DNA from: Albugo candida
Taxonomy: Eukaryota; Oomycota; Peronosporomycetes; Albuginales; Albuginaceae
DNA: 64,000 nucleotides
Direction of reading: 5' to 3'
NCBI GenBank assembly: GCA_905220665.1
Contig: CAJNAR010000152.1
Location: 496,001-560,000, forward strand
Shown here: positions 10,366 to 22,181 of the stretch, one piece after another
Numbering within the stretch: position 1 is the first letter of the stretch
How the letters are laid out: every line of letters starts with the position of its first letter
Notes under the pieces: generated by a model
Told to the model about the DNA's origin: nothing
Databases searched by the model: none
What the model saw: the letters and a program-made list of their open reading frames with translations, nothing else
Program-made: the position numbers and the translations under genes

Positions 10366-11899
10366 TCACTCTCTCCTGGACAAAGAGGTCGCTTTTAATC
10401 GCGGAATGACCGGTTTTGAAGTGTTCATGAACGCATCGAAAAATGAGAATTTTGGAGCAGAAGCGTTGGTGTCGCTTGAACGAAATGTGATGCGTTGCGC
10501 CATGACCGATGAGATGGAACTTCGACCAGGTGTTATCGCCACCTTGGGAGGTCGACTGAGCGGAACAGGTTGTTTTCGTGTTCGACCAAGAAGTCCAGAA
10601 TTGAATCGACTGATTGCGCTGCGTTCTACCTCGTCTATGGAGTACTTCTCCTCATTTGGTTTGAAAATCGGCGACGAATTCGCATCAATTTGCTTCCTGC
10701 CCGGAAGAGTTTTTTTGCGTGTTTTGGCGGTCACTGGCTTCTCTTTTTTCGGTCTCGATTTATTGACTTTCCTGCTCTTCTTCTCAATTTGAAAATCTGA
10801 AGAGCAATCGGTCTCTTGACTTTGCTCGGATGCCGGCATTTTAGAATGAGTTTTTGACAATCTTTTTCGTCGTTGTTTATCAATCAACTGTGGGGGCTTT
10901 GGTTTTTCAAAATCCTCTGAAGCGCTGTTGTGTGATACTCCATTCAGTTCTCTTACATCCATTTCATTGCCCAAATGCGCTCTATGTTGCTCACTTTTAT
11001 CGCCCACTTCGCAAGCTGTGCGATCGCCAACCATCTCTTTGAACAAAGCATGAAATTCTCTCCTTTTTGCTGCTGAAGATGCACATCTTTTGCTAATTTT
11101 TTTCTTCATCGGAGTCTGATACATATTGACAATTTTATCTTTGAGCAGCTGCTCAGACTTGTCTTTTTCGAATTTGTGAGAAATCTTGCGTTTCTTCGGA
11201 AGAGGTCTAGATTCTGTGCGCTTACTTCTTTTACTATGCTTCTTCTCCACTTCACAATGATCATCGTCTGATTTATGTGAACGTTGGGGGATAGTATCGG
11301 GGGTCTTCAATGAAGGTACTGGAGGACTTGGCGGGTCTGGAGGTGAAAAGATCAAACTCGGATACGAATTGTCGTTTTCACTCTCACTGCTTTCTCTTGA
11401 TAGAATCTGCAAAAGCTCCTCAGTGGTGGATGAATGGAATGGGATTTCATTGGCGACGATAGTCTCTTCTTTGCTGTCTTCCTCTCCCGAAGATGAAATT
11501 TGCGCGCGATCTATAGTCTTGGGTTTCTTCGAAGCTTGATGCTCTTCCTGGGAATCTCTTACGAAAAGATAGGATATCGATTCGGTTTTAGAAGATCCGT
11601 TTATCTCTTTCTTTGGCCCCGAGATCGCATTCGATGAATCCAAAAGACGGCACTTTTGTGCCATTACGTTCAAAAGCGATCTTTGAATGGATTCTCGATA
11701 CGCATCTTCATCTAGCTGACCCTCCAAGGTCAATTCAAGCTGAGAGATCTGGTTCCTTACACGATTTTGTCGTATTTCCAAATGCTTCCACTATATATAT
11801 AGCTTTAGATGTCGAGCCCAATGCCTGTTTATTGATTTTTAAACATACCTGAGACTCGAAAGAGCGAAATAAGAACAGCTCGGGCGCTACAGTTGTCAT
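10366..11899 (-). CDS. charged, low-complexity protein, probably nuclear
   Basis: Two exons: 11899-11849 and 11790-10366, split by a 58-nt intron (11791-11848) whose 5' end is GTATGT. Total 491 aa. The N-terminus has a short helix (WKHLEIRQNRVRNQISQLE) that could be a coiled coil. The middle is disordered, with acidic/serine runs and many Lys/Arg clusters resembling nuclear localisation signals (KKHSKRSKR, PLPKKRKISHK). The C-terminus has a short conserved-looking stretch FSFFDAFMNTSKP. I do not recognise the family; nuclear location is inferred only from composition. Its 3' end is 106 bp from the convergent HAD gene. Confidence 0.72.
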
Positions 11900-12134
11900 A
11901 CGGGACCCTTGTCACCAGATAGACCACTCGAAAGTTTGACTTTAATCACGTAAAAAAGCACAAGAATTGACAGCAATATCGCCTCAAAAAGTGCTCCTAC
12001 GTCGTACCTACCAGACATCATTAAGTACCAGGCAGATATAACGGTCACAGTGTTAAGTTCATTCATTTGCGATTTTGTCAGAGAACAGAATTCGAATCAT
12101 TCACATGAGAAGCTTTTATCTGTGATGATCACAC

Positions 12135-13361
12135 TTAATTGTTCTTCTTAGCGACATGGCGACGAGCGCTGTTGTTCTGTGCGGCGCGTTTAATCGTTCG
12201 TAATTGCTTTCGCTTTGACCGATGGCGTCTTTTCCCACAGCGCCCGCAGCACACACAGCACAAGCACAGATTACCCAATGAGCAGAGACACCACCACATA
12301 CAACGAAGCAAAAATCGCAAGAAAAATATCGTGGACGGGATAAGCAGTAGTGCCAGGGCTCCATCCACAATCAAACGCGCATGTGGAGCAATGTGTTTGT
12401 GTTGCAGTAAACTCTTGATCGTGCGCACGCGAAACAACTTGAATTCTTCGAATGCACGTACGAGGGTTTCTTCTACTTCAAGTCGCGCTTTGGCGGAAAA
12501 TGTTTGAACTCGAGGAGCTAAATTCTTATAATGAGGCTGGACAAATCGGTATATCTTGCTCGCGATGGGATCCATTGTGGCGGCGAGATGGTTTGCATAA
12601 AATGCTCGACTGGATTTCGCGATACTCAACTGCATCGTCCTGAGGTGTTGCGAGAAGGCTGACATGAAATTGTCATCTGATTGAACCCAAACTTGAATTT
12701 TTTTGGCAAGCCATTCAGCTGCATCCATTCCCTGATCATAGTAAGCCGACAGTAAGGCTGCCAGCGTCAGTTTGTCACTTTGATGATCTAGCTCGTACTT
12801 GAGTGCTTCATTTCTTTTCAGTGACATTTTGATATCGCGTTCAAGTCGTCGGATCATATTCTCTTCGATTTTTAGTCGTTTTTGGCTCTCACTTAACTTT
12901 GTACCACACTGATTTATCTTTTCTTGCTTGACTACAAGTTGCTTTCCCAGCTTTTCCACTTTCCCATTAAGAACTTTGACGTTATCTTCCGCTTCGGAAA
13001 CAGTTTGTTTTTGGTTGTCGTAATCTACTTCACATTGTGAGATTTGATTCTTCGCCATGTCCAATTGCTGTCTCAATTTCACGTGTTCTTTTTCTTGTTC
13101 ACTGATCTGTTGTTCAAAATCACGACTTTTAAGATCATTGTCTGACAGAGAGTCTTCCAAAGCTTTGTTACAAGCTTCATTGGCTTCTTGTATGCTTCTC
13201 AAGTCGTCCCGCATTTTCTGCAACTCCGTCATCACTTTCTCATTGTTCGCATGCGTAACACTGGAAGTTGTATCCTCCTCAGATGGGCGCACCTTCTCTG
13301 CAACTGCCACATTATACAGTATGACGGTGAAAAGCGTCCACTTCCACAGCACTTTTAGCAT
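12135..13361 (-). CDS. secretory-pathway coiled-coil membrane protein with KKxx tail
   Basis: Single exon, 408 aa from ATG 13361. The first 22 residues form a signal peptide (MLKVLWKWTLFTVILYNVAVA). Residues about 30-200 are a long coiled coil rich in Glu, Lys and Gln. A helical region follows, then a transmembrane span (ALALLLIPSTIFFLRFLL) and a Cys-rich juxtamembrane stretch (CMWWCLCSLGNLCLCCVCC) that could be palmitoylated. The basic cytosolic tail ends KKNN, which fits the dilysine KKxx signal for COPI retrieval to the ER. The layout suggests a type I ER/Golgi protein with a lumenal coiled coil. Family not recognised. It lies 106 bp downstream of the Sec1 gene on the same strand. Confidence 0.8.
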   Translation of the reverse strand: MLKVLWKWTLFTVILYNVAVAEKVRPSEEDTTSSVTHANNEKVMTELQKMRDDLRSIQEANEACNKALEDSLSDNDLKSRDFEQQISEQEKEHVKLRQQLDMAKNQISQCEVDYDNQKQTVSEAEDNVKVLNGKVEKLGKQLVVKQEKINQCGTKLSESQKRLKIEENMIRRLERDIKMSLKRNEALKYELDHQSDKLTLAALLSAYYDQGMDAAEWLAKKIQVWVQSDDNFMSAFSQHLRTMQLSIAKSSRAFYANHLAATMDPIASKIYRFVQPHYKNLAPRVQTFSAKARLEVEETLVRAFEEFKLFRVRTIKSLLQHKHIAPHARLIVDGALALLLIPSTIFFLRFLLRCMWWCLCSLGNLCLCCVCCGRCGKRRHRSKRKQLRTIKRAAQNNSARRHVAKKNN

Positions 13362-13467
13362 TCGTATTCTTTGATAAAAGAGATGAGAGATTCTGAGCCA
13401 GACACAGCTCCTTTTGAAATTGATACTCTTCAGCAACGTATACTATATTTCTATTATTATGAAGAGG

Positions 13468-15666
13468 TCAGAGCGCAGGAACTGCGGAATCGTTCGGTGA
13501 AATGTCAAGTTCAATTTGTGTGCTTTCTATTGCGCTTTTGTCAGAGCTACAAAGAGATTGCGTAAGAAAAAAAAAGTAACCACACTTATCTGAATACGTA
13601 CCTTGTGACAGAAACCAGCGGCTGATGAAGTGCCGCTAAAGATTCGAGAAACGTTTTTGGCTTGAGAAAACAAGTGGATCCAAAAAGTATGTCCCGTTTC
13701 TCTGCATCTCGGACTTCATACACGCTGCGAATCTTTTGAGAAAATATTAAAGTCACAACACAGAGAAAAGGCATAACAAGTGAGCGCACCTCAGAATACG
13801 AAGCTCCACCCAGTAAAAACACAATTAGCTTTTCTCCACCGAACACGCAGGTCTTCTCGTCCTACGCAACCATTCAATAAACGGACTGGACGAGAATATT
13901 CACTTCACCTTCATGCCGTCTTTATGATTTTTTGTTTTTCTACACTCCACAGAATTGAGTTGATTTTCACCAAAGTGCACAAATTCGACTTACTTGCGCA
14001 ATGAAATAGGTGCAAGCTTCTTCTTGACAGAGTTATCGCTCGTACTCGCCCCATTGAATTTGACAGGAGGTGTGATTATGTAAGGGAACTCTTGTTCGTC
14101 AAGATTGTTCTGCAAGCATTTCTGCATCCAGCTCTTCAGTTTGGGAGCATACCGCGCGTTGGAATATTCGGATGTCTCCGCCAGCTTCGAAGCCTGCTTC
14201 AATTCATCGCCTCCGATATTACAAGAGCTGTTCTGTCTGTATAAAAGATTTTCTGGAGCAAGATGATGTAAATTCGTGAGGGCCTGATTATACTTGATCG
14301 AAACATTAGCAGCTTGGACGATTCTTCGTTTATCAGCATCTTTCAAAGCTTCGTCTTGAGATAAAAGAAATATGGCCAATATACGAGCGCGATCAGAGTC
14401 AGTAAGTTTAGGACAATTGAAGGCTTCTTCAAGTTGTTTGATTAGAACGCTAAGTTTGAGCTTCTTGCCCGATTCGTCAACTCCAGTAGCCATACTTTGC
14501 TCAATGTTGGAGGCTTGGAGAAGGTTAGTTCCTGTGAACAATTCCATCGATTTTCCAGCCAAGTATAAATGCTGCGATAGCTTGCCCAACATCTCGCGAT
14601 ATTCTGGTAATTCGCGTAAAGCTTCAGCCATACTGCTAATGTCTGTCTCAGTTCCCTTCTTCAGAGAAGATCCAGCGGCAGAAGTGGAAAGCGACGCCAT
14701 TCGTTTGCCAATTGCATCACTCACTTGGGCAATATGAGTGTGCCTGAATTCCGTCCACAGCTTATCATTCTCATTCAAAAGCGCGGTTTTCATGGTAATA
14801 CCAGCATTTGTATCGACGGGATACGTGATCTGGTCTTCCTCAACGTCCAATAGATCCATTACCATAGCTTGAAAGGTACTTTCATGCACAAATGGCGTGA
14901 GAAGATCTTGACCACGATCGAGAAATAATATCGTCCCACGATCCGGAGCATATGTGAAGGTCTGATTATTCGCAACAAAAGCATTCATTTTCGTCTGAAA
15001 TGTCTGCGCCAACTGCTCCATCCTTGCATGATTGCTCTTGTATCGAACGTAGGGGTATTCTTCCAGAGTTGCACAAACCGACACTAAATGATCACTGATA
15101 TCTTCCATCAATTTTGCGTTTTCAAGTGTCCATGAAGTTGATGTGTGGTTGAGAGAATACATCGAGTGGAAGGAAAGTGGTTGGTCAACTGAGAATACGC
15201 ATTTTTCTTTGGCGATAAAGTCAACATTCAACTCTTTCAGCTCTCTCAAGCGTACAACTACGTTTGGCAGAGTTTCCAACTTGTGCATAATCAATTCGGA
15301 TGCGTGTGAAAGAAAGTAGAGGTACACTGAAGCGTATCTTGGTTTATCAGCGACACCAAAATCCTGTGCGACATGTTCCAAGGCCTCTAGAGTTGGAGAA
15401 ATAATGTAAATGACGTTTAATTCCGGAAAAGGCTGACGATTTAATTCAAGACGCTCGAGAATGGAAACACCACAATCCGTCAAATCGCTCATGCGTGCGA
15501 CGCAAGAAAGAATTCTTGCGGCTTCGTCATTCACAACAAGAACGACCCAACCATGACTGAGCTTCGATACCGGTCGAATCACGTCATCCAAAAATGTATG
15601 TCGAACGATTTGCACCAGATCGATATCGTGTGCCTTTGCGACGCAAATTGTTTTATGTTCCGTCAT
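13468..15666 (-). CDS. Sec1/Munc18 (SM) family protein
   Basis: Five exons down the minus strand: 15666-13994, 13939-13909 (31 nt), 13861-13790, 13732-13602, 13546-13468. Introns are 54, 47, 57 and 55 nt; total 662 codons, 661 aa, the normal size. SM proteins bind syntaxin-type SNAREs and drive vesicle fusion. Evidence includes the domain-1 pattern MTEHKTICVAKAHDIDLV, the central GTILFLDRGQDLLTP motif, and the C-terminal signature KLIVFLLGGASYSE followed by RSVYEV and ILFGSTCFLKP. That C-terminal signature is spread over small exons 3 and 4 and is lost if only the main frame is read. The last exon, after a GTACGT donor, is the least certain. Start 15666 is 117 bp from the divergent primase gene. 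Confidence 0.92.
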
Positions 15667-15756
15667 GCGTCCTTTAAAGATCGCTTTGTATAGAAATCCA
15701 TTTAGACTCTTCTGTAATAAAAAAGCTTTATACGACTACTTGACGAATAATGCCGC

Positions 15757-15765
15757 TTTCCCGCC
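15757..15765 (+). promoter_or_regulatory. E2F/DP-type site TTTCCCGCC
   Basis: A perfect match to the E2F consensus TTTSSCGC lies in the 117-bp region between the divergent SM-protein and primase genes, 18 bp before the primase ATG. E2F/DP factors switch on S-phase genes, including primase subunits, in plants and animals. Binding here is inferred from motif and position only. Confidence 0.5.
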
Positions 15766-15783
15766 ATTTTGGGCATTAGTACG

Positions 15784-17521
15784 ATGCTAAATGTCGGAAA
15801 TCGCCGTCAAGAGCACTCGGAGAACTCGGGCAGACTACATGGGCTCACTTGCATGCTTTCAATGTATGAGTCTCCACCTTCTGTGGAAGTAACGCTGGAA
15901 GAGTTTGAGCAATTTGCCATTAATCGATTGCATGGTACCTTGCATTTTGTATCGCAATGACATCTGCAAATAACAATTTCTATTGACAGCACTCAAAGCG
16001 GTCGAAAATTTTCGGCTTGGAAGCATAAATGTGAAAGAAAAGGAACAACGACTCGAAAAAGTGCTGCTAAAATACTTGCCACTTCGCAATTCTAGTCCCG
16101 GCGATTTGGAGCGAGCTCAAGAAGATATGGTACAGATGTCGTTCTCGTGTTATTGTGATCTAATGCAATGATAAAAGCTTGCTGATGTACTCTCACACTA
16201 CTTTCTTCGAATCGCTTTTTGCCAAACGGAAGAATTACGTCGCTGGTTTATACAACAAGAAAGTGTATTATTCAGGTAATCCATTCAAGTGCATCACAGA
16301 GTGATTCTTACACTTTTCGATTCCAGATATCGTTTGGATAATATGATTCGTGCCGAGAAGCTTCTTTTTATGAAAAAGAACGGAATCATTTTCGATGAGG
16401 TATTACTCTCTCGCCAAATAACTATTCGATACATTATTTCTATGTAGGTTTCCGTGTCAGAGATTGAAATGATCAAAGAAAAACTAACAGCTGTTCGAAA
16501 CTCTTTCACACTGGATCGTAAAGAACGACTTCGGCCGCTAGGATCTTACTTCAAAGTGCCATTCACTCAAGTTTTGGATTTGGTGAGTGTCAAATTTCGT
16601 TGTTGACTCAAACGCTCACAATTCTTACTCAGGTTGGAGCTAGAAAGGTTTATATCGAAAAAGGATCGGCCTACGTCCCTTTTGACCAGGTCGTCTCCAT
16701 TCTCGCGACTCGATTCCGAGCAAGTGTAAGAGCCATGATTTATAGATTTGATGTAAATTTTAGTAATTCTCAATGTATCACAGCTGTCCAAAGCACTAGC
16801 GCAAGCGTATCGAAAGTATACCCGGTCTATGATCAGCCGTGATGGTCGACTAATTCCTATTCTTAACAACTTGGCGAAGCACCACATTGATGCAGATTAC
16901 ACTATACAGTCATCCTCAGTATTCAGCAGTGGAGAGAAAGTGACACCAGAAGCGATTGACGCGTTTTCCAGGACTTCCATGCCTTTGTGTATGCGAAGTC
17001 TGCATAAAGCACTACTCACCGACCATCATCTTCGTTTTGCTGGTCGCCAGCAGTATGGACTATTTCTCAAAGGCACAGGCTTACAACTGGAAGATGCAAT
17101 TGCATTTTGGCGTCAGCATTTTTGCAAACGGATGACTGTGGACGAATTTAATAAGACTTATGCTTACAATATCCGTCACAACTACGGTAAAGAAGGAAAA
17201 CGAAAAGATTACGTTCCATACAGCTGCATGAGCATCATCACAGGCAATCCTCCAAAATCGGGTGAGCATCATGGCTGTCCATTTCGGCATTTTGAGAAGG
17301 ATCGGTTGCGTAAAAGTTTGCAGGGTGTTAAGGAGCACGAAAAAGATGAGATCCTTAGACTGGTGCAAGGTCGGCATTTCCAGGTCGCTTGCAAGAGATA
17401 CTTTGAGCTGCAGCATCCGGGATACAATGGAGACCTAGCGGTGAACCATCCAAACAAGTATTTCGAAGAAAGTCGGCGCTATTACATCGAGAAAACGACT
17501 TCTACGAACGTGACAGCATAG
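15784..17521 (+). CDS. PRIM2: DNA primase large subunit (PriL/Prim2)
   Basis: Seven exons: 15784-15934, 15990-16129, 16178-16275, 16327-16399, 16448-16582, 16633-16725, 16784-17521. Six introns of 48-58 nt; total 476 codons, 475 aa (human 509). The N-terminal domain has the [22 protein letters not shown] pattern (landmarks YESPPS and FEQFAINRL). The C-terminal domain carries four cysteines, Cys299, Cys378, Cys395 and Cys433, spaced 79, 17 and 38 residues, matching the spacing of the 4Fe-4S ligands in eukaryotic PriL. With PriS and Pol alpha this subunit makes RNA-DNA primers at origins and on the lagging strand. ATG 15784 is the first in frame. An E2F-like site precedes it, consistent with S-phase expression. 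Confidence 0.96.
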
Positions 17522-19047
17522 ATACATTGGATAGGAATGTGATAAGTTTTAGGTTTGCATTCGCACTCGGGTTTCAAACGACTGTTAAAAATATCAGTTT
17601 ACCTTCAAGTATTAGGGAGCAATGGAAATCTTCTAATTTTGACGTACGTCCTCAAGCGCTTTGTTATTGCGCTGAGTAGTCAAACTATCAGACAAAGATG
17701 GGATGTAACGAGGGTCCAAGTAGAGACTTGATCCATTTGCAGGTGTTATGTCGCTTTTATATGAATGTTGCCGGAGATGGTATCGAAGAATCCAACTGAT
17801 CAGATGAGTAAAACTTGGAATGATTGATGATACTTTTGGAGCGCAGGGAAATTAGCTGGACAAACTGGGGATCGAGCAGAGAACGGGCTGACCTATTCTA
17901 ACGCCACTTAAATGAGGTGGGAGCATATTTACAACCGACTCAGCCGACAAAAGGAGTTCAGAGGAATGGAATGACATAAGCTTGTGTACAGGCAGGATGA
18001 TGCGGACGAGTCAAACCGATCATATTCGAGACAGCGCGATATGTAGCTACCATTTTAGCCATTAGAGACAATTACACTGTTCCTACTTGGAGCTCTGTTC
18101 ACTCAATAGCAACTTCGTCTCGCAATGAACAAGTGAAGCTCGACTGGTAAACACAACATCAAATGTGCAAGTATTGCGACGGGAAAGTTATCTAGGGATG
18201 TCTCAGTGTCCCATCGTGGCAGAAATGACGATCGGATCAGTAAAATGTTTGACCGTAATTGCTCAAAGTCAAGAGACAAGGTTTATTCATGGCTATAGAT
18301 GCGACCGAAAGCACATGAAGTGAGCACTTCTCACTCTTGCCGATGGTTAGCGTAAAATCAGTGAAGTAGATGATACGCTCTCGGACAGCGTGATAAAGCA
18401 GGCAAATATCGACTTTGATTAAGCTTTAATAGCCGCGACAATACTACGCGATTCGACGAAAGAAGTCAAGCCAAAAGATTGTATCGCCTCGCATATCTTA
18501 TCAAATCGGCTAATATAGGACAAGCTACAAGAGCACTAAAAAACCTGGACACTATTTGAAATTGACGCAGGGCGGAAAATGCTCAACCTGATTTAATGTA
18601 GACATATGGAGAGAGCTTGTCGTGTATAGAGCAGTTTGAACAAAAAAACGAATCGATTCGAGTGATTGGAGCAGCGGCTTCAAGCCTAAGATGCTGGAGT
18701 AGTAAAATATTTTAGACGTCGGATCCAGTAGGCATCTCGTAGTGGATGTTGAGATGCATGCTACAGGATCACAGCATCTCTACGAATACACAGAATCAAG
18801 TATTCGCTCTATGGGAGCCCGCTTTTTTCCAGATTAGATGACAGCACACACCTCTTACAAAGATATGTTTTGGCATGATTGACATTATTTCTTCTTCGTA
18901 ATTTATTCATTACCATGATCGGATAAATCGTTTTACCGCCTATTAGCAATTCAATATTTATCTCCATAGCAAAACACATTTGCATCGCATCGTGCTGAGA
19001 AAAAAAAGAATCGTTGATCTCTCAAAAAAGGCGACCGCAGACGTCAA
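17522..19047. other. gene-poor stretch, probably decayed repeats
   Basis: No open frame of note on either strand; stops occur every few tens of codons and no splice-consistent exon chain was found. It adjoins the dead MULE element and may be part of the same insertion or older repeats. Short fragments around 18480-18560 read weakly like coding sequence but match nothing I can name. Confidence 0.5.
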
Positions 19048-20300
19048 TTATTTCCAGGAGTCATGAGAATACGCGACCATGTTGCTCAGTTTTCCAGAAT
19101 GCTTTAATGCTACTAGTGCATGAACGCAAGGCGAGCCAACATCTTTGAGTTTACCAGACGAGCATCGTACAGCTTTGCGAAATGCAAACTTCACCGGTAT
19201 ATTCCCCACCCCTGAGCGGATTGCGACAATGTAGCAACAGGTCGAGCTTTCATCAAAGGCACCCCACTTCACAGCGGCCATTGTTTTGCCCACCTTGTGC
19301 GATGCATGAGGAGCTAGCACTCCCCAGCCTTTCACTTTTCATATTTTAAAGCTCACTTGCACGCCACGTAACGCTTCCTACGCAGTCGATAGTAGGAAGA
19401 CTGTGTTCCCTTTAGCATGCTATTTCACGCTTCCACATTGTTTGATGTCAAAGTGTTGTATCTTGGGCATGGTGAGAAAGCTGTTGACCAATTCACGCCC
19501 AACCTACTGAAGCCATCGACGCACTGCTGTCCAAATTGGCGATATTTGCTTCCGCCTTCTCGTACTCCACCTTTGTCCGTGAGCGAGCCAATATCCACGT
19601 CGAATTCTTCAATAGTTAAACTTGTTACTTGTTGAAAATCTTCAGCAAATGATGAAAGCAGAAAAAGGTGTGAGACGTGTAGTACCGTAATCTGGATAGC
19701 TTACAGAAGTCCCTTGTCTCTATCCGATATCACGAATTCTAGACATGGCTTGGACATGGAAGAGTAGATAATTCAAAAAATCGACTCCAGTTAGCTTTAT
19801 TCTCCACCGATTCAAGACCAGCTCCGATAATTTAGATCTTTTTGTTTTGATCAAAAGCATGCTACAAGGAGAATCCCACCGAGTGACAGCTTCATAAATG
19901 TGCCATCTACTGATACACAACGCTCAGTGTACGCCTTATATTGTTGAAGCCCTTCTCGAAAAATGATACTCAACCGCATAAATTTATTATCTAAATAACA
20001 AGCTTGGCTTCGTGCCCTCGAATCTTTAGCTCAGCCATGTAAGATAGAATGAGGCTGTATTGCTCAATATCACTTCCGAATAACTCGAGCTTCAACTTTT
20101 CGAGTGCGCGAGAACAGTTCAGATACGTGGCAGAAAATTCCTTCGTTCTTCAACTTTCTTTGGATTATCACGTGAGTCACTTTCCCACCGAAGCTTATGG
20201 CCATATCTCTGACTGCAGGAATTACAGCAATCTTTTTCGCAGTCGCATATTTGCGAGACGCCTTTGATGATTCAAATACTTGACAGGAGTGAGAAAACAA
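19048..20300 (-). pseudogene. decayed Mutator-like (MULE) transposase
   Basis: The minus strand shows, in N-to-C order, fragments typical of MULE transposases of oomycetes and plants. Near 20300-20000 lies an N-terminal DNA-binding-type segment (KVTHVIIQRKLKNEG, then FGSDIEQYSLILSYM). Near 19450-19420 is the YNTLTSNNVEA motif followed by a stop codon where TSN..E..NS families have an aromatic residue. At 19335-19048 is a SWIM-like zinc-finger end, CSSGKLKDVGSPCVH, whose first CxC has become CxS. Frames are broken by several stops, and the middle of the catalytic domain seems shortened. I found no clear terminal inverted repeats by eye. The element is dead; the family call is fairly secure from motif order, the limits are approximate. 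Confidence 0.7.
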
Positions 20301-21504
20301 ATTTTGAGGAGGGCTGAATGCCTGTCAAAAGGAAAACTGCACAACAAGTAAACAGCCATGCTGTGTGCACACTGACTGCTTTATAACGCCGTTTGTCGCT
20401 TGGCATCACATAAAACGGACAGTTAGAGTTTCGGTTGGACTCAATTACGGCTTGAAATGATATTTACCAGCGTAAGTCCTATTCTCGAAGAAGCTGCTGC
20501 TAGTTTGCTGTTGCTCGTCGTCACTGGTGTTGAAATGTGTAATGTGTACAGCTGTACGTATAGTACACATCCTTTTTGAATGTTTGTCATCTTGTGGTAT
20601 TTTATATTTTATAATTCCTAATATCTTTCTGTCGACTTGCGCACCAAAAGCGAGTAACCCTCGACGACGCAAATGTATTATAGCGCTATAAAAATGGTGC
20701 CGTCCACTTGATTCTTTAGGAAATTCAGAACTGAACGATTCTTCTGGAGAAACTTTATAACTTGGACGTAAGTGAAAACAGTAACGTACGAAGATGATTT
20801 TTTTTTATTATAATAGAAAATTTTTGGTTTAAACAATCGAAAAATGCAAGATTCCACGGATCGACATACGGTACTCTTGATTTATATACTGTGCTACAAC
20901 AGTGGCGCCATTGATTTGGGCACTTCAATCCAGTCATGTGAGGTTTTCTAATTCAAGCAATCTCACTCTGTTGCATACATTTTACCCAAATATTCTATTT
21001 CGCACATAAAGCTTTGAGTTTGTTTCGGAGTCACTTATTCAAATGAATTTATTGTTTTTGATAAAAGTGACTCGCGCAGAGACGTTATACGATATTGCAT
21101 GGTGGTGCTCCTCGGAAAATACCAGTACGCAAAAAGCAAAAAAGGGAATGCTTACTGTAATTGTAAGTGTGCCTTATTGAGAAGCAAGAATCTAGAAGAA
21201 CCGCTTTATATCTGCAAAAGAATGTCCTGAAACATACTTTGTATTAAGATTATTTGAAGAGCATGTGGAGTTTGAAAGTTGCCTAAAAGGAGAAGGCCTG
21301 TTATTTAATCCTTTCACAATGATTGGCAGCACTGGTACGAGTTTCTTTGAACTCAGAGGAAACGAGAGTATGCAAAAACTAGCAAGTATGAGGATTCGGA
21401 GAGAATAGAGAATAGAAAGCCGTATCAGATATCTCTCGCTGTCTGAAGCAAATCGATTAATTATCGAACGTCAATAACATGTCACATAAAATAGTCATCT
21501 TCGA
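20301..21504. other. non-coding stretch beside the MULE relic
   Basis: No supported gene. Small open frames at 20445-20672 and 20755-20937 (minus) begin with non-ATG codons and show no family motif. The sequence is AT-rich and may contain the element's terminal region and the 3' flank of the MsrA gene. Confidence 0.45.
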
Positions 21505-22107
21505 TCATCCATAACAGCGAATGGGAGTCTTGCTGCCTTTATCCGCACACTGGCCTCCTTTTTCCAAGTAGTGCTGATGAATCTCTTCTGCTGGCCAGAA
21601 GTGTCCTGCTTCCTCAATTTCGGTCACAATCGGACTTGACAAAGTTTTCTCATGTTCTTCTTTGGACAAAAATGCTTGCTTTCGCTGCACATCGGTATGA
21701 TAATAAATTCCAGAGCGGTACTGCGTACCACAATCATTCTTTTGCCGATGTAGCGTGGTCGGGTCGTGAATATCCCAAAACACTTTCAGCAAGTCTTCGT
21801 AACTGACAATAGAGTCATCAAATTCAATGCGAACAGCTTCAGCGTGGCCGGTCTGTCCTGTACAGACTTGTTGATAGGTCGGATTTTCAGTTGCACCATT
21901 GGTGTACCCGACGGTTGTTTGGAGGATTCCACTTATGCGCTGAAATGCCAATTCAACGCCCCAAAAGCATCCTGCAGCAAATGTAGCAGTCATTTTTGCA
22001 TTACTAGCACACGCACTTTTGCTCATTGCTTTGCAGCTCTTAAGTTTAAATGGGAGACTGCGTGTTGAATGATACAATATGGAATGCGATCGAAAGATTT
22101 GGAGCAT
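21505..22107 (-). CDS. msrA: peptide methionine-S-sulfoxide reductase MsrA
   Basis: MsrA reduces methionine-S-sulfoxide in proteins and is an antioxidant repair enzyme. The catalytic signature GCFWG is present, followed by family landmarks [19 protein letters not shown] and [13 protein letters not shown]. Cysteines near the C-terminus (GGQC and IRCYG) could resolve the sulfenate. With ATG 22107 the protein is 200 aa and begins [17 protein letters not shown], a basic, Ser-rich stretch that could be a mitochondrial presequence. ATG 22026 gives a cytosolic form beginning MSKSACASN. The frame stays open upstream into the end of the SPRY gene, but that part shows no conservation. Single exon. Confidence 0.93.
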   Translation of the reverse strand: MLQIFRSHSILYHSTRSLPFKLKSCKAMSKSACASNAKMTATFAAGCFWGVELAFQRISGILQTTVGYTNGATENPTYQQVCTGQTGHAEAVRIEFDDSIVSYEDLLKVFWDIHDPTTLHRQKNDCGTQYRSGIYYHTDVQRKQAFLSKEEHEKTLSSPIVTEIEEAGHFWPAEEIHQHYLEKGGQCADKGSKTPIRCYG

Positions 22108-22181
22108 TGTATAATTGAATACATCACATTGTTTTATAATACGAATGAGCGCTTCGATTAAAAAGATATCGAGCCTGATTT

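Noticed and set aside
12055..12085. Resemblance to the oomycete Inr/FPR core promoter (TTCATTCATTTGCGATTTTG)
   Set aside because: It is on the plus strand while both flanking genes read on the minus strand, so it is probably coincidence.
13371..13565. Plus-strand ORF between two minus-strand genes
   Set aside because: It is antisense to the proposed last SM-protein exon, begins with a non-essential ATG and has no recognisable features.
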